50,890 bases of DNA from Flavobacterium sp. GTDB lineage: Bacteria > Bacteroidota > Bacteroidia > Flavobacteriales > Flavobacteriaceae. Shown here piece after piece: positions 25,467 to 36,764 of the stretch. The translations under genes and the position numbers were made by a program. Location: the NCBI GenBank assembly GCA_018401995.1, contig JAGYJR010000014.1, forward strand, positions 1 to 50,890. Direction: 5' to 3'. The notes below the pieces were generated by a model that was not told the origin of the DNA, did no database searches, and saw only the letters and a list, made by a program, of their open reading frames with translations. Every line of letters begins with the position of its first letter. The first letter of the stretch is position 1.

Positions 25467-26669
25467 ATGGAAAAATTCAATCCTGCAGACAACATCCAAG
25501 ATTTACAATATTTTGGAGAATTTGGTGGTGTAAACCCATCGATTTCAGATAGTTCAACGTATACTTTCTTATCAGCAAAAACCATGTTCGATACGTTTGA
25601 AGGAAATGCTGAAGGTTGTTATTTATATTCGCGTCATTCATCGCCAAGTAATTTATATTTAGATAAAGCATTGGCAGCAATGGAAGGTACAGAATCGGCA
25701 AACGTAGCTGCTTCTGGTATGGGTGCTATCACTCCTACTCTTTTACAGTTATGTGGTAATGGAGATCATATTGTTTCAAGTAGAACTATTTATGGAGGAA
25801 CGTATGCTTTCTTGAAAAATTTCGTACCAAGAATGGGCATCAAAACTACCTTTGTTGACATTACCAAATTAGATATCGTAGAAGCTGCAATCACTCCAAA
25901 TACCAAAGTTTTATACTGCGAAACGGTAAGTAATCCGTTATTAGAAGTTGCTGACATTGCTTCATTGGCAAAAATTGCTAAAAAACACAATATCAAATTA
26001 GTAGTCGATAATACATTTTCACCTTTATCAGTTGCTCCAGCAAAATTAGGTGCTGATATCGTGATTCATTCCTTAACCAAATACATCAACGGAAGTAGCG
26101 ATACGGTTGGTGGTGTAGTTTGTGCTTCTCAAGAGTTCATCAACAGTTTGAAAAATGTAAACGATGGCGCGAGTATGTTATTAGGTCCAACAATGGATAG
26201 TTTACGTTCAGCTTCTGTAATGAAGAACTTAAGAACATTACACATTAGAATGAAACAACACAGCCACAATGCAATGTATTTGGCAAACAAATTTGAAGCT
26301 GACGGAATTAAAACCGTTTACCCAGGTTTGGCAAGTCACCCAAGTCATGAAATATACAAAACTATGATTAATCCAGAATACGGTTTTGGAGGAATGATGA
26401 CAATTGACGTGGGAACTTTGGATAAAGCTAATGCTTTAATGGAATTAATGCAAGAAAGAAACTTAGGTTACTTAGCAGTAAGTTTAGGATTCTATAAAAC
26501 ATTATTCAGTGCTCCAGGAACTTCAACTTCTTCTGAAATTCCGTTAGAAGAACAAGCAGAAATGGGCTTGACTGATGGATTAATACGTTTTTCAATTGGT
26601 TTAGACAATGATATTGAAAGAACGTATCAAATGATGAAACAATGTATGAAAGAGTTAGGGATTTTATAA
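25467..26669 (+). CDS. Cys/Met metabolism PLP enzyme, probable methionine gamma-lyase
   Basis: 400 residues from the ATG at 25467 (MEKFNPADNIQDL). The PLP lysine is Lys205 in IVIHSLTKYINGSSDTVGG. Other family blocks: CYLYSRHSSPSNLYLDKALAAMEGTES, ASGMGAI, VDNTFSPLS and FSIGLDNDIE. It resembles the methionine gamma-lyase branch, which splits methionine to methanethiol, ammonia and 2-oxobutanoate, more than cystathionine synthases, but substrate calls in this family are unreliable. The divergent Lrp-type regulator points to control by an amino acid. Confidence 0.85.
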   Translation: MEKFNPADNIQDLQYFGEFGGVNPSISDSSTYTFLSAKTMFDTFEGNAEGCYLYSRHSSPSNLYLDKALAAMEGTESANVAASGMGAITPTLLQLCGNGDHIVSSRTIYGGTYAFLKNFVPRMGIKTTFVDITKLDIVEAAITPNTKVLYCETVSNPLLEVADIASLAKIAKKHNIKLVVDNTFSPLSVAPAKLGADIVIHSLTKYINGSSDTVGGVVCASQEFINSLKNVNDGASMLLGPTMDSLRSASVMKNLRTLHIRMKQHSHNAMYLANKFEADGIKTVYPGLASHPSHEIYKTMINPEYGFGGMMTIDVGTLDKANALMELMQERNLGYLAVSLGFYKTLFSAPGTSTSSEIPLEEQAEMGLTDGLIRFSIGLDNDIERTYQMMKQCMKELGIL

Positions 26670-26689
26670 AATTCAAATATTTTCAAGAG

Positions 26690-26708
26690 AAACCGCTTTA
26701 AGCGGTTT
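26690..26708 (+). terminator. Terminator after the methionine gamma-lyase type gene
   Basis: AAACCGC (26690-26696), five-base loop, GCGGTTT (26702-26708), then a run of T. The T-run merges into a TATCTTTG (26714-26721) that may be the -7 box of the next gene. Confidence 0.8.
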
Positions 26709-26736
26709 TTTTTTATCTTTGAAAGAAAAGAAAGTT

Positions 26737-28095
26737 ATGAAAAAAAATGTATTCCTACTGATTTTTATTATCAGTTCGTTCGTATGCAAGGCTCAAACAG
26801 ATGCTAGAATCTACGAAATTATAGATAAAGTTTCTGAAGAGCAAATCAAAAATGACATCATCAAATTGGCCAATTTTGGAACAAGAAACACGTTTAGCGA
26901 TACCATTTCGAATAAAAGAGGCATTGGAGCTGCCAGACGATGGATAAAAAATGAATTTGATGTAATTTCAAAAAACTGCAATACTTGTTTGGAAGTTTTC
27001 TATCAAAAAGATTTTGTAACGACAAATGATGGTGAACGCGTTCCAAAAGACACATGGATTGTCAATGTAGTAGCCATTCAACGCGGAACTAAATATCCCA
27101 ACCGATTCATCATCATGAGTGGCGATATTGACAGCCGAAATTCAGATACTATGGATTACACTGGAGATGCACCGGGCGCTAATGATAATGCCTCAGGAAT
27201 GGCAGGAACAATTGAAGCGGCTCGCGTTTTGAGTCAGTACCAATTTGAAAGTAGTATTATTTATGTTGGTTTATCAGGTGAAGAACAAGGATTATTTGGT
27301 GGAAAAGGATTAGCTGAATTTGCTAAGAAAAACAATTGGGAAATAATTGGTGTATTGAATAATGATATGATTGGTAATATTGAAGGAGTTAATGGTGTAA
27401 TTGATAATCGTTCCTTTCGAATTTTTTCTGAACCAACGCCTGCAAATGAATCAGAAAGAACCCGAAATTTAAGACGTTTTTATGGTGGTGAAGTAGATGG
27501 TAACTCAAGACAATTGGCACGATATGTAGAGAAAATCACTAAAACGTATATGCCCGAAATGAATCCAATGCTAATTTATAGATTGGATCGCTTTGGGAGA
27601 GGTGGTCACCATCGTCCGTTCAATGATTTAGGTTTTGCAGGAATTCGAATTATGGAAACCAATGAAAATTACAACCGCCAACATCAAAATTTAAGAACCG
27701 AAAACGGCATCAAATATGGTGATGTTTTTGAAGGTGTAAATTTTGGTTATGCAAAAAAACTTACCGCTGTTAACGCCATTAATTTAGCTTCTTTAGCTTG
27801 GGCTCCCCCAGCACCAACCAATGTTTTAATTGGTGGAATTGTTGAACCAAATGTAAAATTACGTTGGAAGAAAAGCGATGACTCTTCAATAATAGGTTAT
27901 AAAATTTATTGGCGCAACACTACCGCACCGCAATGGGAATTTAGTCGTTTTGTTGGTAATGTAGATAATTTTGAATTAGATGGAATCGTAATCGATAATT
28001 ACTTTTTTGGTGTAGCTGCTATTGGGAAAAATGGTCACGAAAGTGTTGTGGTTTTTCCTGAAGACATTATACGAGATACTTTTAGAAAAAGATAA
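26737..28095 (+). CDS. Secreted M28-family zinc peptidase with a C-terminal Fn3-like domain
   Basis: 452 residues from the ATG at 26737 (MKKNVFLLIFIISSFVCKAQ, a signal peptide). The M28 metal motifs are seen as MSGDIDSR, PGANDNASGMAG, VGLSGEEQGLFGG, LNNDMIGN and the final HHRPF. The first motif reads D-I-D where most M28 enzymes have H-x-D; I believe this is normal for the subfamily, but it changes one zinc ligand. A C-terminal segment (about 355-445, APPAPTNVLIGGIVEPNVKLRWKKS) looks like a fibronectin type III domain. Exported aminopeptidase-type activity is likely. Confidence 0.85.
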   Translation: MKKNVFLLIFIISSFVCKAQTDARIYEIIDKVSEEQIKNDIIKLANFGTRNTFSDTISNKRGIGAARRWIKNEFDVISKNCNTCLEVFYQKDFVTTNDGERVPKDTWIVNVVAIQRGTKYPNRFIIMSGDIDSRNSDTMDYTGDAPGANDNASGMAGTIEAARVLSQYQFESSIIYVGLSGEEQGLFGGKGLAEFAKKNNWEIIGVLNNDMIGNIEGVNGVIDNRSFRIFSEPTPANESERTRNLRRFYGGEVDGNSRQLARYVEKITKTYMPEMNPMLIYRLDRFGRGGHHRPFNDLGFAGIRIMETNENYNRQHQNLRTENGIKYGDVFEGVNFGYAKKLTAVNAINLASLAWAPPAPTNVLIGGIVEPNVKLRWKKSDDSSIIGYKIYWRNTTAPQWEFSRFVGNVDNFELDGIVIDNYFFGVAAIGKNGHESVVVFPEDIIRDTFRKR

Positions 28096-28166
28096 TGAAT
28101 CGAACTTTTGTGAAATCTTGTAGAACCAATTTCCTTTTTCTATATTGCGGCTTCAAACAAATGTAA

Positions 28167-29624
28167 ATGGATACAGAAATCAAACAAAATAAAGAATTAC
28201 AACTTTGGGAAGCCTTAATTCCTGTAGTGGCTTTAATTGGAATGCTAGCCTTTAACGTTTTTGTTTTTGGTGATAGTGCTTTGGGCGGGAGTAATCAATT
28301 TGTATTACTTTTAGGTGCTGCAGTTGCTGCAATTATTGGTTTTAAAAATAAAACCAGTTACAAAAGCATGATGGATGAAGTTGCTGAAAATGTAAAATCT
28401 ACAGCTGGAGCCATTTTCATTCTATTAATGGTTGGTGCTTTAGCTGGAACTTGGTTAATCAGCGGTGTGATTCCCTCTATGATTTATTATGGTTTACAAA
28501 TTTTGAGTCCGGCGATATTTTTACCTGCTACTTTAATCATTTGTTCTGTCATTTCAATTGCTACTGGAAGTTCTTGGACAACTTCTGCAACAGTTGGTAT
28601 TGCGCTTATTGGAATTGGTGGTGCTTTAGGTTTTGACAAAGGAATGATTGCAGGCGCTGTTATTTCTGGTGCTTATTTTGGAGATAAATTATCACCAATG
28701 TCTGACACAACTAACTTAGCTCCTGCTATGGCCGGAACAGATTTGTTTACACACATTCGTTATATGACATTAACTACTATTCCAACATACATAATAACAT
28801 TTATTTTGTTTGTGATTTTAGGTTTAACTTTTGATGCAGAAGGAACGGTTGAAACGGCTTCACTTCTCGCAGATATTAAAGCTTCATTTAATGTGAGTTT
28901 ATGGTTATTTATAGTTCCGGTAGTAGTCATTGGATTAATTGTAAAGAAAACCGAACCTTTAATTGCTTTGTTGATTGGTACTTTATTAGGAGGCGCATTT
29001 GCTTTAATTTTTCAACCCAATATTGTTTTAATGCTTTCAGGGGCTACAGAAATGAATTTCACAAGTGCTTACAAAGGTATCATGAATGCAATTACAACAA
29101 AATCAGTCATTCCAACTGAAAACACTACACTAGCCGATTTATTTACTTCAGGAGGAATGGAAAAAATGCTAGGAACTATTTGGTTAATTTTATGTGCGAT
29201 GGTTTTTGGTGGTATTATGGATGCCATTGGTGCTTTATCATGCATTAGCCAATCCTTATTGAAATTAGCCAAATCTACATTCGGATTATTTGCTTCAACC
29301 GTAGGAAGTTGTTTGGCTTTAAATATTACGGCTTCTGACCAATATTTAGCCATTGTTGTTCCAGGTAAAATGTTTGCTCAGGCATATAAGGATAAAGGAT
29401 TGGCTCCTGAAAACTTAAGTAGAACCATCGAAGACTCAGGTACAGTAACTTCGGTATTAATCCCATGGAATACTTGTGGAGCCTATCACGCTGGAACTTT
29501 AGGCGTTGGAACTTTTGAATTGTTACCGTATGCCTTCTTTAATTTGATAAGCCCAATAATGACATTAATTTTCGCAGCATTCAACATTAAAATCAAACAA
29601 TTAGCTTCTAATATCGAAAAATAG
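28167..29624 (+). CDS. nhaC: NhaC-type Na+/H+ antiporter
   Basis: 485 residues with about 11-12 membrane helices. Family blocks: GGSNQFVLLLGAAVAAIIG, GTWLISGVIPSMIYYGL, SVISIATGSSWTTSATVGIALIGIG, YFGDKLSPMSDTTNLAPAMAGTD (a hallmark of NhaC proteins) and the C-terminal LNITASDQYLAIVVPG and TVTSVLIPWNTCGAYHAGTLG. It exchanges sodium and protons, or malate/lactate in some relatives. Single gene with its own terminator. Confidence 0.92.
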   Translation: MDTEIKQNKELQLWEALIPVVALIGMLAFNVFVFGDSALGGSNQFVLLLGAAVAAIIGFKNKTSYKSMMDEVAENVKSTAGAIFILLMVGALAGTWLISGVIPSMIYYGLQILSPAIFLPATLIICSVISIATGSSWTTSATVGIALIGIGGALGFDKGMIAGAVISGAYFGDKLSPMSDTTNLAPAMAGTDLFTHIRYMTLTTIPTYIITFILFVILGLTFDAEGTVETASLLADIKASFNVSLWLFIVPVVVIGLIVKKTEPLIALLIGTLLGGAFALIFQPNIVLMLSGATEMNFTSAYKGIMNAITTKSVIPTENTTLADLFTSGGMEKMLGTIWLILCAMVFGGIMDAIGALSCISQSLLKLAKSTFGLFASTVGSCLALNITASDQYLAIVVPGKMFAQAYKDKGLAPENLSRTIEDSGTVTSVLIPWNTCGAYHAGTLGVGTFELLPYAFFNLISPIMTLIFAAFNIKIKQLASNIEK

Positions 29625-29660
29625 TTTTACATAGATAAAATCTATTTTTGTATAAAATTT

Positions 29661-29687
29661 AACCATTACTTTAACAAGGTAATGGTT
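29661..29687 (+). terminator. Terminator of nhaC
   Basis: AACCATTAC (29661-29669) and GTAATGGTT (29679-29687) form a perfect 9-bp stem followed by seven T. Confidence 0.85.
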
Positions 29688-29728
29688 TTTTTATTTGTAA
29701 ATTAGCAAAAGAAAATTCATTCAAATAA

Positions 29729-31946
<2,218 letters not shown>

Positions 31947-31966
31947 TAAAAACGCTCAATTAAAAG

Positions 31967-31993
31967 AACCTTCAATTGATATTGGAGGTTTTT
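31967..31993 (+). terminator. Terminator of katG
   Basis: A 10-bp stem with one G-T pair (31967-31976 with 31981-31990), TGAT loop, then a T-run, 20 bases past the katG stop. Confidence 0.75.
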
Positions 31994-32074
31994 ATGCCAA
32001 TATCTTTGATTTGTAAACCAAAAATCACTATCAATTTTACTTATAATTTAATAGAAATTACCATTAACTTGTTA

Positions 32075-32104
32075 TTGAATTGGCTGAAATTTCCAGTAAT
32101 TTTG
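32075..32104 (+). promoter_or_regulatory. Bacteroidota-type promoter of the peroxiredoxin gene
   Basis: TTG (32075-32077), 19 bases, then TAATTTTG (32097-32104). The ATG at 32142 follows 37 bases later. This segment is inside the indel-rich patch, so spacing should be read with care. Confidence 0.5.
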
Positions 32105-32141
32105 CAACTTGAAAACAATAATAACATTTATTCACAAAATC

Positions 32142-32771
32142 ATGGCATTAGTTGGAAAAAATTCCCAAACATTACAGTAGACCGCAATCTCTTTCATGGG
32201 TGACAACAGAATTAACGTTTTAGAAGAAGCAGTAAACAACAACAAAAAAGTAATTTTATTTTGGTATCCAAAGATTTCACTTTCGTTTGTCCAACAGAAT
32301 TACCGCTTTTCAAGCAGCTTTACAAGAGTTTGAAAAAGAAATACTATGGTAATTGGTGCTTCTTGCGATACTAACGAAATTACATTTTTGCATGGTTAAA
32401 TACAGCAAAAAACAACAGTGGAATTGAAGGAGTAACTTATCCACTTTTGGCTGATGCTACCAAAACTTAGCTGCTGCTTTTCAGATATTTTGATGCAGAA
32501 TGGGTTTACAATCAAGTAAATGATGAAATGCCCAGAAGGTTCAAACGTAACTTTTAGAGCGACTTACCTAATCCACGAAACTAGGAAAAATTTTCCACGA
32601 AAGTGTTAACGATATGCCATTAAGAAGAAACGTAAAACGAATACTTAAGATTAATAGATGCATATACTCACGTTCAAACTAAGGTGAAGTTTGTCCAGCA
32701 AACTGGGAAGAAGGAAAGAAGCAATGAACGCTGATAGAAATTCAACTGCAGCATACTTAGCAGCAAATTAA
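32142..32771 (+). pseudogene. 2-Cys peroxiredoxin (AhpC/TSA family), broken by indels
   Basis: A thiol peroxidase reduced by thioredoxin. Joining frames gives ALVGKKFPNITVDA, then FWYPKDFTFVCPTELHAFQAAL with the peroxidatic Cys, ASCDTNEIHFAWL, FRATYLIDETGKIFHESVNDMPLGRN and GEVCPANWEEGKEAMNADR with the resolving Cys. About 210 residues, the typical size. Single-base losses and gains every 50-100 bases break the frame, as in katG. It is followed closely by thioredoxin and DUF6952 genes, the usual flavobacterial order. Confidence 0.85.
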
Positions 32772-32783
32772 TTCAATAACAAA

Positions 32784-32807
32784 TTCAAGTTCAAGTTCAA
32801 GTTCAAA
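32784..32807. repeat. TTCAAG hexamer tandem repeat
   Basis: Four TTCAAG-like units in tandem, partly inverted downstream (TTTGAACTTGTTCTTG near 32823), between the peroxiredoxin and thioredoxin genes. It may work as a weak terminator hairpin. It lies inside the poor-quality patch. Confidence 0.4.
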
Positions 32808-32865
32808 TTGTTATAGATATTAATTTTGAACTTGTTCTTGCCCTTGTAATTGAAATTTATAAATC

Positions 32866-33174
32866 ATGTTTACAGAAATAGAACAAGATAATTTGTAAGA
32901 AATTATTGCAAACAACGAAACAGTTGTAGTACAATATTCAGCATCATGGTGTGGTAATTGTCGTATTATGAAACCAAAATTTAAAATGATGGCGTCACAA
33001 AACGAAGCTATTCCTTTTTTAATGGTTGATGCAGAACAATTTCCAGAATCTAGAAAATTAGCAAAAGTGGACAATTTACCAACATTTGCTACTTTTAAAA
33101 ATGGCGTTTTGGTGAATCAAACACAAACTAATAAAGCTGAAGTTTTAGCGGAATTGGTTAATGAGGTTCTTTAG
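32866..33174 (+). pseudogene. Thioredoxin-family protein with an in-frame stop at codon 11
   Basis: 102 codons encoding a short thioredoxin: MFTEIEQDNL, a TAA stop (32896-32898), then EIIANNETVVVQYSASWCGNCRIMKPKFK. The active site is WCGNC rather than the canonical WCGPC. The rest (FLMVDAEQFPESRKLAKVDNLPTFATFKNG) is intact to the normal end. A single base (C or A to T) would restore a Gln or Lys codon. The stop is at the edge of the indel-rich patch, so it may be an error. It probably reduces the neighbouring peroxiredoxin. Confidence 0.8.
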
Positions 33175-33251
33175 TTTATAGTTTATGGTTGAAATTCTTT
33201 TATCCAAGAAAACCAAAAACAATTAACAACAAACCATAAACAAAATAAGAA

Positions 33252-33509
33252 ATGAAATTACCCGTAATCAAACAATTAACCCAATTCATAGAAGAGAATG
33301 ACCAAGACTACATTGTAGAAACAATAGAAGTTTTGGAGAATCTTTGTGAAGTTCCTTCTTTAAAAGATGAAGAACTAGATGTAATTGGCGAATTAATTTC
33401 CAATATGTATGGTGCATTGGAAGTTCATAAAATGGTTAAAGATGGCGCTGATAAGAAAACCGCACTAAATGATTTTATGAAACGTGTTTTAGGTTCTATA
33501 GATAAATAA
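33252..33509 (+). CDS. DUF6952 family protein
   Basis: 85 residues, acidic and all-helical (MKLPVIKQLTQFIEENDQDYIVETIEVLENLCEV). I recognise it as the small DUF6952 protein that sits after the peroxiredoxin and thioredoxin genes in Flavobacteriaceae. No catalytic motif. It starts 77 bases after thioredoxin. A structural or adaptor role in peroxide defence is inference from this neighbourhood. Confidence 0.75.
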   Translation: MKLPVIKQLTQFIEENDQDYIVETIEVLENLCEVPSLKDEELDVIGELISNMYGALEVHKMVKDGADKKTALNDFMKRVLGSIDK

Positions 33510-33533
33510 TTATTCTATAAAAGATAAATTAAG

Positions 33534-33559
33534 AGCTTTATGTTGAATTACATAGAGCT
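33534..33559 (+). terminator. Terminator of the peroxiredoxin-thioredoxin-DUF6952 run
   Basis: AGCTTTATGT (33534-33543) pairs with ACATAGAGCT (33550-33559) with one G-T pair; a T-run follows. Confidence 0.75.
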
Positions 33560-33656
33560 TTTTTTATTCTAAAAGATTTGAATAAAAATATTATATGCAT
33601 TCCTAGTAATTTAACAATTTATTTATATATTGCATCAAAATATAAATAGTTTATTT

Positions 33657-35393
33657 ATGAATAAAACTACTTTTGCAGCATTTTTGCTAACTTTTTTCAT
33701 GTTTTTCAATGTTTTTGGTCAAAATGACGAACTTCAATTTAAACCAAGACCAGCATCATATGAGTTTTATCAGAATTTTGGAGATACTTTAATCGTTAGT
33801 TTAAGAACTCCCAATGTTGAAAATTCATTCGAAAGCAAATTACCTTATCCAATGATTTTTATTCACGGCTTAAATTCAAGCTCGGAAACTTGGAATGATT
33901 CATTCAATTATTACAACAGTCAATACGGATGGCAATTTGGAGGTAGATTTGATTTTTGCTTGAATGCAGATGGAAACAATGCCACAACCAATTTAAACTT
34001 TTTCCCAACTTCTGGCGCTGATATAGCAGCATTTGAAACTACCATACAAAATGGTGATTATTACTCTGTTAACTTCAATGTGAATACGGATGGCTCTATT
34101 GGTAGCGATGCATTAAGTAACCAATCTGCAATTTACAAACAAGGACTTGCTGTAAAGCGCGCTGTTGAACGTGTCATGCAAATTACTGGAAAAAATAAAG
34201 TTATTTTAGTTGGTCATAGTATGGGCGGATTGGCTTCTAGACAATACATTCAAAATCCTGAAAATTGGCAAGCCGATAATTACCATCATGTTGCAAAATT
34301 ACTAACACTTGGCACACCACACGGCGGAAGTAACGCTAGTGATTCAGGATTGGGTTGGTTTGCTGGAATTGACACGCGAAGTGAAGCTATTAGAGATTTA
34401 AAAATTACTTACTATTATAGTGGAGATCAAGGTAGATTCCTTTTTGGAGGTCCAGAAATCAATAATTCTTCAAATATGGATGAGCACTTAACTGGTCCAG
34501 ACTTTTATAACATTGATATAAATTGTAATGGCATTTTAGGTGAAAATATTGTAGGTTTAAATGCCAAACCAATAGATCATTTAATTGATTATTCAACTGT
34601 TATTGGTAGAATCACCAACTTTTTTGGTTCAAATATTACTACAGATGGAGTTGTTGAAGAACCGCAATCAAGAATGGATACTTATTTAACTGGATTGACT
34701 TATCCAACTAAAGTTTTTCTTTATAATTCAGGTTATGATTTATTGGAAAATCATACAGAATTACCAGGATATTACTACCAAATGATGCAAGGCTTGGACG
34801 AACCAAACGTTAGACAACTAGCTTATGATGTTCAAACTAATAAAGAATATACAGGCTTTACAACAATTCAAAGTCCAGTTGGTGCAGATAATGACTTTTT
34901 TAAATTTACTGTTGACAACACTTATGACGCAACTGTAAACGTTACTAGCATTGTTACAAGTTCAATGAATGCTACGATTTTAGATAGTGCTGGAAATCCA
35001 GTTGGAGCTTCTCAAAATAATTCTGGTAGTACAATTGATTTTACCAGAGTTTTAACTGCAGGCGACTATTTCTTACGAATTGTAAGCACCAATCCAACTA
35101 ATACTAATTATCAAACACCTTACCGATTCACGATTAATACCACTTTAGCAACGCCAACAAATGCTTTTGCTGATTTACTATATTATCCAAATCCGGTTAA
35201 GGATATTTTGAACTTAGATAATATCTCACTTTCAAAAGTTAGTGTATTTAGTGTTTTAGGACAATTAGTAGCAGAAAAGAGCTTTAATTCAACAACTAAT
35301 TCTATCGATTTAAGTCAGCTGAATAGTGGAATTTACTTAGTTGTATTAGAAAGTGAAAGCCAACAACAAACAATCAAAATTATTAAAGAATAA
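33657..35393 (+). CDS. Secreted lipase/esterase with type IX secretion signal
   Basis: 578 residues from the ATG at 33657 (signal peptide MNKTTFAAFLLTFFMFFNVFG); the upstream extension starts at a TTG. Domains: an alpha/beta hydrolase of PGAP1/lipase type (about 60-380) with oxyanion region PMIFIHGLNSSSETW and nucleophile elbow VGHSMGGLASRQY; a middle beta domain (about 395-490, SPVGADNDFFKFTVDN) resembling pre-peptidase C-terminal domains; and a C-terminal type A T9SS sorting domain (YYPNPVKDILNL ... IYLVVLESESQQQTIKIIKE). It is exported by Sec, then by T9SS to the cell surface or medium. PorQ is encoded at 41.6-42.6 kb. Confidence 0.9.
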   Translation: MNKTTFAAFLLTFFMFFNVFGQNDELQFKPRPASYEFYQNFGDTLIVSLRTPNVENSFESKLPYPMIFIHGLNSSSETWNDSFNYYNSQYGWQFGGRFDFCLNADGNNATTNLNFFPTSGADIAAFETTIQNGDYYSVNFNVNTDGSIGSDALSNQSAIYKQGLAVKRAVERVMQITGKNKVILVGHSMGGLASRQYIQNPENWQADNYHHVAKLLTLGTPHGGSNASDSGLGWFAGIDTRSEAIRDLKITYYYSGDQGRFLFGGPEINNSSNMDEHLTGPDFYNIDINCNGILGENIVGLNAKPIDHLIDYSTVIGRITNFFGSNITTDGVVEEPQSRMDTYLTGLTYPTKVFLYNSGYDLLENHTELPGYYYQMMQGLDEPNVRQLAYDVQTNKEYTGFTTIQSPVGADNDFFKFTVDNTYDATVNVTSIVTSSMNATILDSAGNPVGASQNNSGSTIDFTRVLTAGDYFLRIVSTNPTNTNYQTPYRFTINTTLATPTNAFADLLYYPNPVKDILNLDNISLSKVSVFSVLGQLVAEKSFNSTTNSIDLSQLNSGIYLVVLESESQQQTIKIIKE

Positions 35394-35413
35394 TCTTAGT
35401 TCATAAAAAACGA

Positions 35414-35438
35414 AACGCTCAATTTTATTGAGCGTTTT
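35414..35438. terminator. Bidirectional terminator after the lipase gene
   Basis: AAACGCTCAA (35414-35423) and TTGAGCGTTT (35429-35438) form a perfect 10-bp stem with T-runs on both sides, between convergent genes. Confidence 0.85.
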
Positions 35439-35440
35439 TT

Positions 35441-36049
35441 TTATTTTATTTGAGAGAACACATAATGCATTTCAGAAGCAATTTCAAAACTTCGTTCTGC
35501 GTATTTGGCATTCATAAATTCGGTTCCATCAAAAGCTTTTGGATCGTCATAACGAATTGGCAAACGCTTTTCAGCACCTGCAATAAAAGGACAACCTTCG
35601 TCAGCCTGTGAACAAGTCATTATAGCAGCAAATTGTGATTGCGGATTAAATAAAGCATCAAAAACTTTTGAAAAACAAATTAGTGAATGTTCGTTCTCGT
35701 TAAATTTAACCGCGTAAACTGGATTTTTTTTATCACTTAACTTTTCAATTTGAAATCCTTGTTTTTGTAATGTTTCTCCAACTTTTGGAAACATGGCTGT
35801 TGCTTCCGTACCGCCAGAATAACAAAATACATTTTTAATTCCAAAATGAAAAGCCATTGTTTGTGCCCAAATTTGCGACAAATGACTTCTTCTAGAATTA
35901 TGAGTACAAATGAAGTTCAATCGTACTTCTTCGTGATTATCTACTTTGTTTTGAATGTACTCTACCAAAGCATTTAAAATTGCTTTTCTTTCCTCTGAGA
36001 CAGGAATTTCAGTAACAGATTTTATAGTATTAGATAAGTTTTCGAACAT
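35441..36049 (-). CDS. Low-molecular-weight phosphatase/arsenate reductase-like protein
   Basis: 202 residues. The N-terminal helix is followed by LNFICTHNSRRSHLSQIWAQ, which holds the CX5R loop (CTHNSRR) of low-molecular-weight protein-tyrosine phosphatases and ArsC-type arsenate reductases. Cys residues downstream (MTCSQADEGCPF) may give the resolving thiols of the arsenate reductase cycle. Last gene of the arsR-led operon, 21 bases after the methyltransferase, which favours arsenate reduction over protein dephosphorylation. Confidence 0.8.
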   Translation of the reverse strand: MFENLSNTIKSVTEIPVSEERKAILNALVEYIQNKVDNHEEVRLNFICTHNSRRSHLSQIWAQTMAFHFGIKNVFCYSGGTEATAMFPKVGETLQKQGFQIEKLSDKKNPVYAVKFNENEHSLICFSKVFDALFNPQSQFAAIMTCSQADEGCPFIAGAEKRLPIRYDDPKAFDGTEFMNAKYAERSFEIASEMHYVFSQIK

Positions 36050-36070
36050 AACTATGATTTAATTATTTTT

Positions 36071-36685
36071 TTATTTCTTTTTAAATTCACAAAAAATAAA
36101 ATGTTGAATAGTATCGAATGGGGTTTGATGGTTTTCGGTAAAACAGTTTACTTTTGAAAATTCAGGTTGAAAAATAGTTTCAAATTTTGCTTCTGAATAT
36201 TGTGTAATTTCCAATCCGCTACATTTTAATGGTCCATTTTCAGAAAAAGTTCCCATAAAAAGTAAACCATTTGGATGCATTGCATTGGTAACTAAAGATT
36301 TATATTTAGAAATCTCCGTTTCATTGGTTAAAAAATGGAAACTCGCTCTATCATGCCATACATCAAAACTAATTTCAGGTTGAAAATCCAAAACATCAGT
36401 AACAATAAATGTTACATGGTCAGCCTTCTCTCCTAACCTCTTTTTAATTCGGTTGATTGCATTTTCAGAAATATCTAATAGATGTAAGTTGGTATAACTT
36501 AATTCCAATAAGTTATCAATCAAATAGCTATCACCGCCACCAATGTCAATAATTTTAGCATTTTTTGGAATTTGATTTTCAACAAAAAAGTTGATAGATG
36601 TTGTTGGCTTTTGTTGGTACCAACTCACCTCTGTTTCTTGCTTAGTAGCAAATACTTTCTCCCAATGTTCTTTTTTTTCTGACAT
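36071..36685 (-). CDS. Class I SAM-dependent methyltransferase of the arsenic operon
   Basis: 204 residues from the ATG at 36685 (MSEKKEHWEKVFATKQETEVSWYQQKP); a longer frame begins inside the intergenic gap. Motif I is IIDIGGGDSYLIDNLLE, motif II FDVWHDRASFHFL, then MHPNGLLFMGTFSENGPLKCSGL. It lacks the Cys set of the arsenite methyltransferase ArsM, so the substrate is probably something else, such as a thiopurine-like compound (TPMT-type N-terminus). In operon with arsR, DUF6428 and the reductase. Confidence 0.82.
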   Translation of the reverse strand: MSEKKEHWEKVFATKQETEVSWYQQKPTTSINFFVENQIPKNAKIIDIGGGDSYLIDNLLELSYTNLHLLDISENAINRIKKRLGEKADHVTFIVTDVLDFQPEISFDVWHDRASFHFLTNETEISKYKSLVTNAMHPNGLLFMGTFSENGPLKCSGLEITQYSEAKFETIFQPEFSKVNCFTENHQTPFDTIQHFIFCEFKKK

Positions 36686-36764
36686 ATTATATTTTTTAAC
36701 CACAATCCCGAAACTTCGAGACACTAAGAAAGCACAAAGTACACTATGATTTTTTATTCAAACC

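Noticed and set aside
32784..32807. TTCAAG repeats as a regulatory array
   Set aside because: Only four hexamers, in the low-quality patch; they could be an artefact or part of a weak terminator.
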